DNA of 64,000 bases from contig NZ_JABUFE010000002.1 in assembly GCF_013315265.1 (NCBI RefSeq), positions 124,001-188,000 on the forward strand. The letters run 5' to 3'. The stretch comes from Parasulfitobacter algicola. Its GTDB lineage: Bacteria > Pseudomonadota > Alphaproteobacteria > Rhodobacterales > Rhodobacteraceae. Made by a program: the position numbers and the translations under genes. The notes beneath the pieces are model-generated. The model ran no database searches. It had not been told where the DNA came from and saw only the letters and a list, made by a program, of their open reading frames with translations. Shown here piece after piece: positions 63,286 to 64,000 of this stretch. Numbering within the stretch: position 1 is the stretch's first letter; the number at the start of each line of letters is the position of its first letter.

Positions 63286-64000
63286 ACCGGCACATAGCGG
63301 AAGCCGTCGTCGCGGGTGTCGACGAAACCGGCGGCGGGGAATGGCATGTGGTATCCGATCATCGGGATTTTATCGGCGGCCAGCATACCCAAAACGCGGC
63401 GGCGGCTGGCGGCAGCGGCGGCTTTGTCCATGTCAAAGCGGACCTCCCAATCGGGATAGGCCAGCGACCAGACATAGTGATTGGCCAGATCGGCCATCAG
63501 CACCAACTGTTGCCCGTCGCTTTCCAGCATATAGGTCATGTGGCCCGGTGTGTGACCAAAGGCAGCCATGGCCGTCACCCCAGATACAACTTCGCCACCG
63601 TCTTCGATGAATGTCATTTTTTCAGCCAGCGGCGTGACATTCTGTTTGACCATGTCGCCTACGCGATTGCCGGCCTCTTGTGCAGACCAGAAATCATATT
63701 CGGCACTGGCTGTCACGTAGCGGGCGTTCGGGAATGTAGGCTGGCCGTCCGTCATCAAACCGCCAATATGATCGGGGTGCATGTGGGTAATCACGACAAC
63801 GTTGACCGCGTCAGCTTCGACCCCGGCTTCTGCCAATGCTTTTTGCAGACCGCCCTGCCCCAGGCCGGTGTCAAACAAAACGACATCTGTGCCTGTGTCG
63901 ATAACCGTCGGGGTAAAATAAAACTGTGCGCTGTCGGTCGAAATAAAGTTCGCTTCGGAGACAGTGGCGAATTCTTCGGGTGATACGTTCATGCCAAAGA
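63267..64000 (-). CDS. MBL-fold metallo-hydrolase, 5' end outside the window
   Basis: C-terminal about 240 residues of a metallo-beta-lactamase-fold hydrolase. The metal motif HMHPDHIGG (HxHxDH) is intact, with FGHTPGHMTYML supplying a third His and LVLMADLANHYVW the bridging Asp. The frame is open to the right edge. The ATG at 63992 would cut into a conserved FGMNVSPEEF-like stretch, so the true start is probably upstream, beyond base 64000, with a signal peptide as in related roseobacter proteins; this is inference. It is convergent with the amidase gene, and its GC content is high like leuA and the photolyase gene. Its 3' end is the source of the border repeats. Confidence 0.85.
   Translation of the reverse strand, partial: FGMNVSPEEFATVSEANFISTDSAQFYFTPTVIDTGTDVVLFDTGLGQGGLQKALAEAGVEADAVNVVVITHMHPDHIGGLMTDGQPTFPNARYVTASAEYDFWSAQEAGNRVGDMVKQNVTPLAEKMTFIEDGGEVVSGVTAMAAFGHTPGHMTYMLESDGQQLVLMADLANHYVWSLAYPDWEVRFDMDKAAAAASRRRVLGMLAADKIPMIGYHMPFPAAGFVDTRDDGFRYVPVSYQLM

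Overview
The window looks like chromosomal DNA of a marine Roseobacter-group alphaproteobacterium (Rhodobacteraceae). This is inferred from moderate GC, SD-led starts, a C-terminal Hint domain on an RTX-type secreted protein, a bacterial cryptochrome/(6-4)-photolyase (FeS-BCP/CryB type), a PstS-OmpA fusion, the dapB//rbfA-truB and rodA-mrdA-mreD-mreC-mreB gene orders, and a possible TTAA-N7-TTAA CtrA box. No genus can be claimed from the sequence alone. Most of the window is dense core genome. Convergent genes often nearly touch or overlap at their stop codons, and operons are coupled by ATGA, TAATG, TGATG or TTGA overlaps.

Layout. 0-3.7 kb: gltD, uppP, an NDUFA9-like reductase and tRNA-Leu(CAG). 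3.8-9.9 kb: a class III cyclase/ATPase/TPR signalling protein co-directional with a secreted mono-haem protein, an FNR-type site in the divergent promoter region, and a secreted alpha/beta hydrolase. 10-12.3 kb: two peptidoglycan hydrolases. 12.3-17.3 kb: the DabAB inorganic-carbon pump and a divergent NhaR-like LysR regulator. 17.3-24 kb: a repeat-bearing OmpA protein, rnr, and a dapD-hypothetical-DUF389-dapE block. 24-31.9 kb: a LOG-family protein, a putative ribbon-helix-helix protein, a dehydratase with rlmN, an iron-binding ABC receptor, argB, an SDR, engB and a MOSC protein. 31.9-37.4 kb: yidC, an EAL protein with a degenerate GGDEF, ttcA and a DUF900 hydrolase. 37.5-43.3 kb: the RTX/Hint protein, dapB, rbfA, a DUF2233 protein and truB. 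43.3-48.6 kb: PstS-OmpA, an SDR plus two crotonases, and a GhrA-like reductase. 48.6-54.3 kb: the complete rod-shape operon. 54.7-59.7 kb: a small inserted gene, leuA with a leucine-rich leader peptide, an SDR and the photolyase-like gene.

The accessory part is 59.7-63.3 kb, between the photolyase gene and a metallo-beta-lactamase-fold gene that runs off the right edge. These two convergent genes are separated by small cassettes: a secreted Cys-rich hypothetical protein, a stand-alone GyrB-like ATPase preceded by a 49-codon ORF, and a membrane-anchored amidase. The same 21-bp sequence, which is the 3' end of the MBL gene, occurs three times at cassette borders. A 226-bp near-identical copy of part of the photolyase gene lies at one junction. 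The orphan gyrase-type ATPase (ATPase plus transducer, no TOPRIM) and the repeated borders are the best candidates for something undescribed.

The second most interesting element is the leuA leader: a 24-residue peptide with five consecutive Leu codons, two mutually exclusive hairpins, and a -10-like box so close to the ATG that the leader mRNA may be leaderless. All functional statements come from motifs read by eye; no database search was possible.
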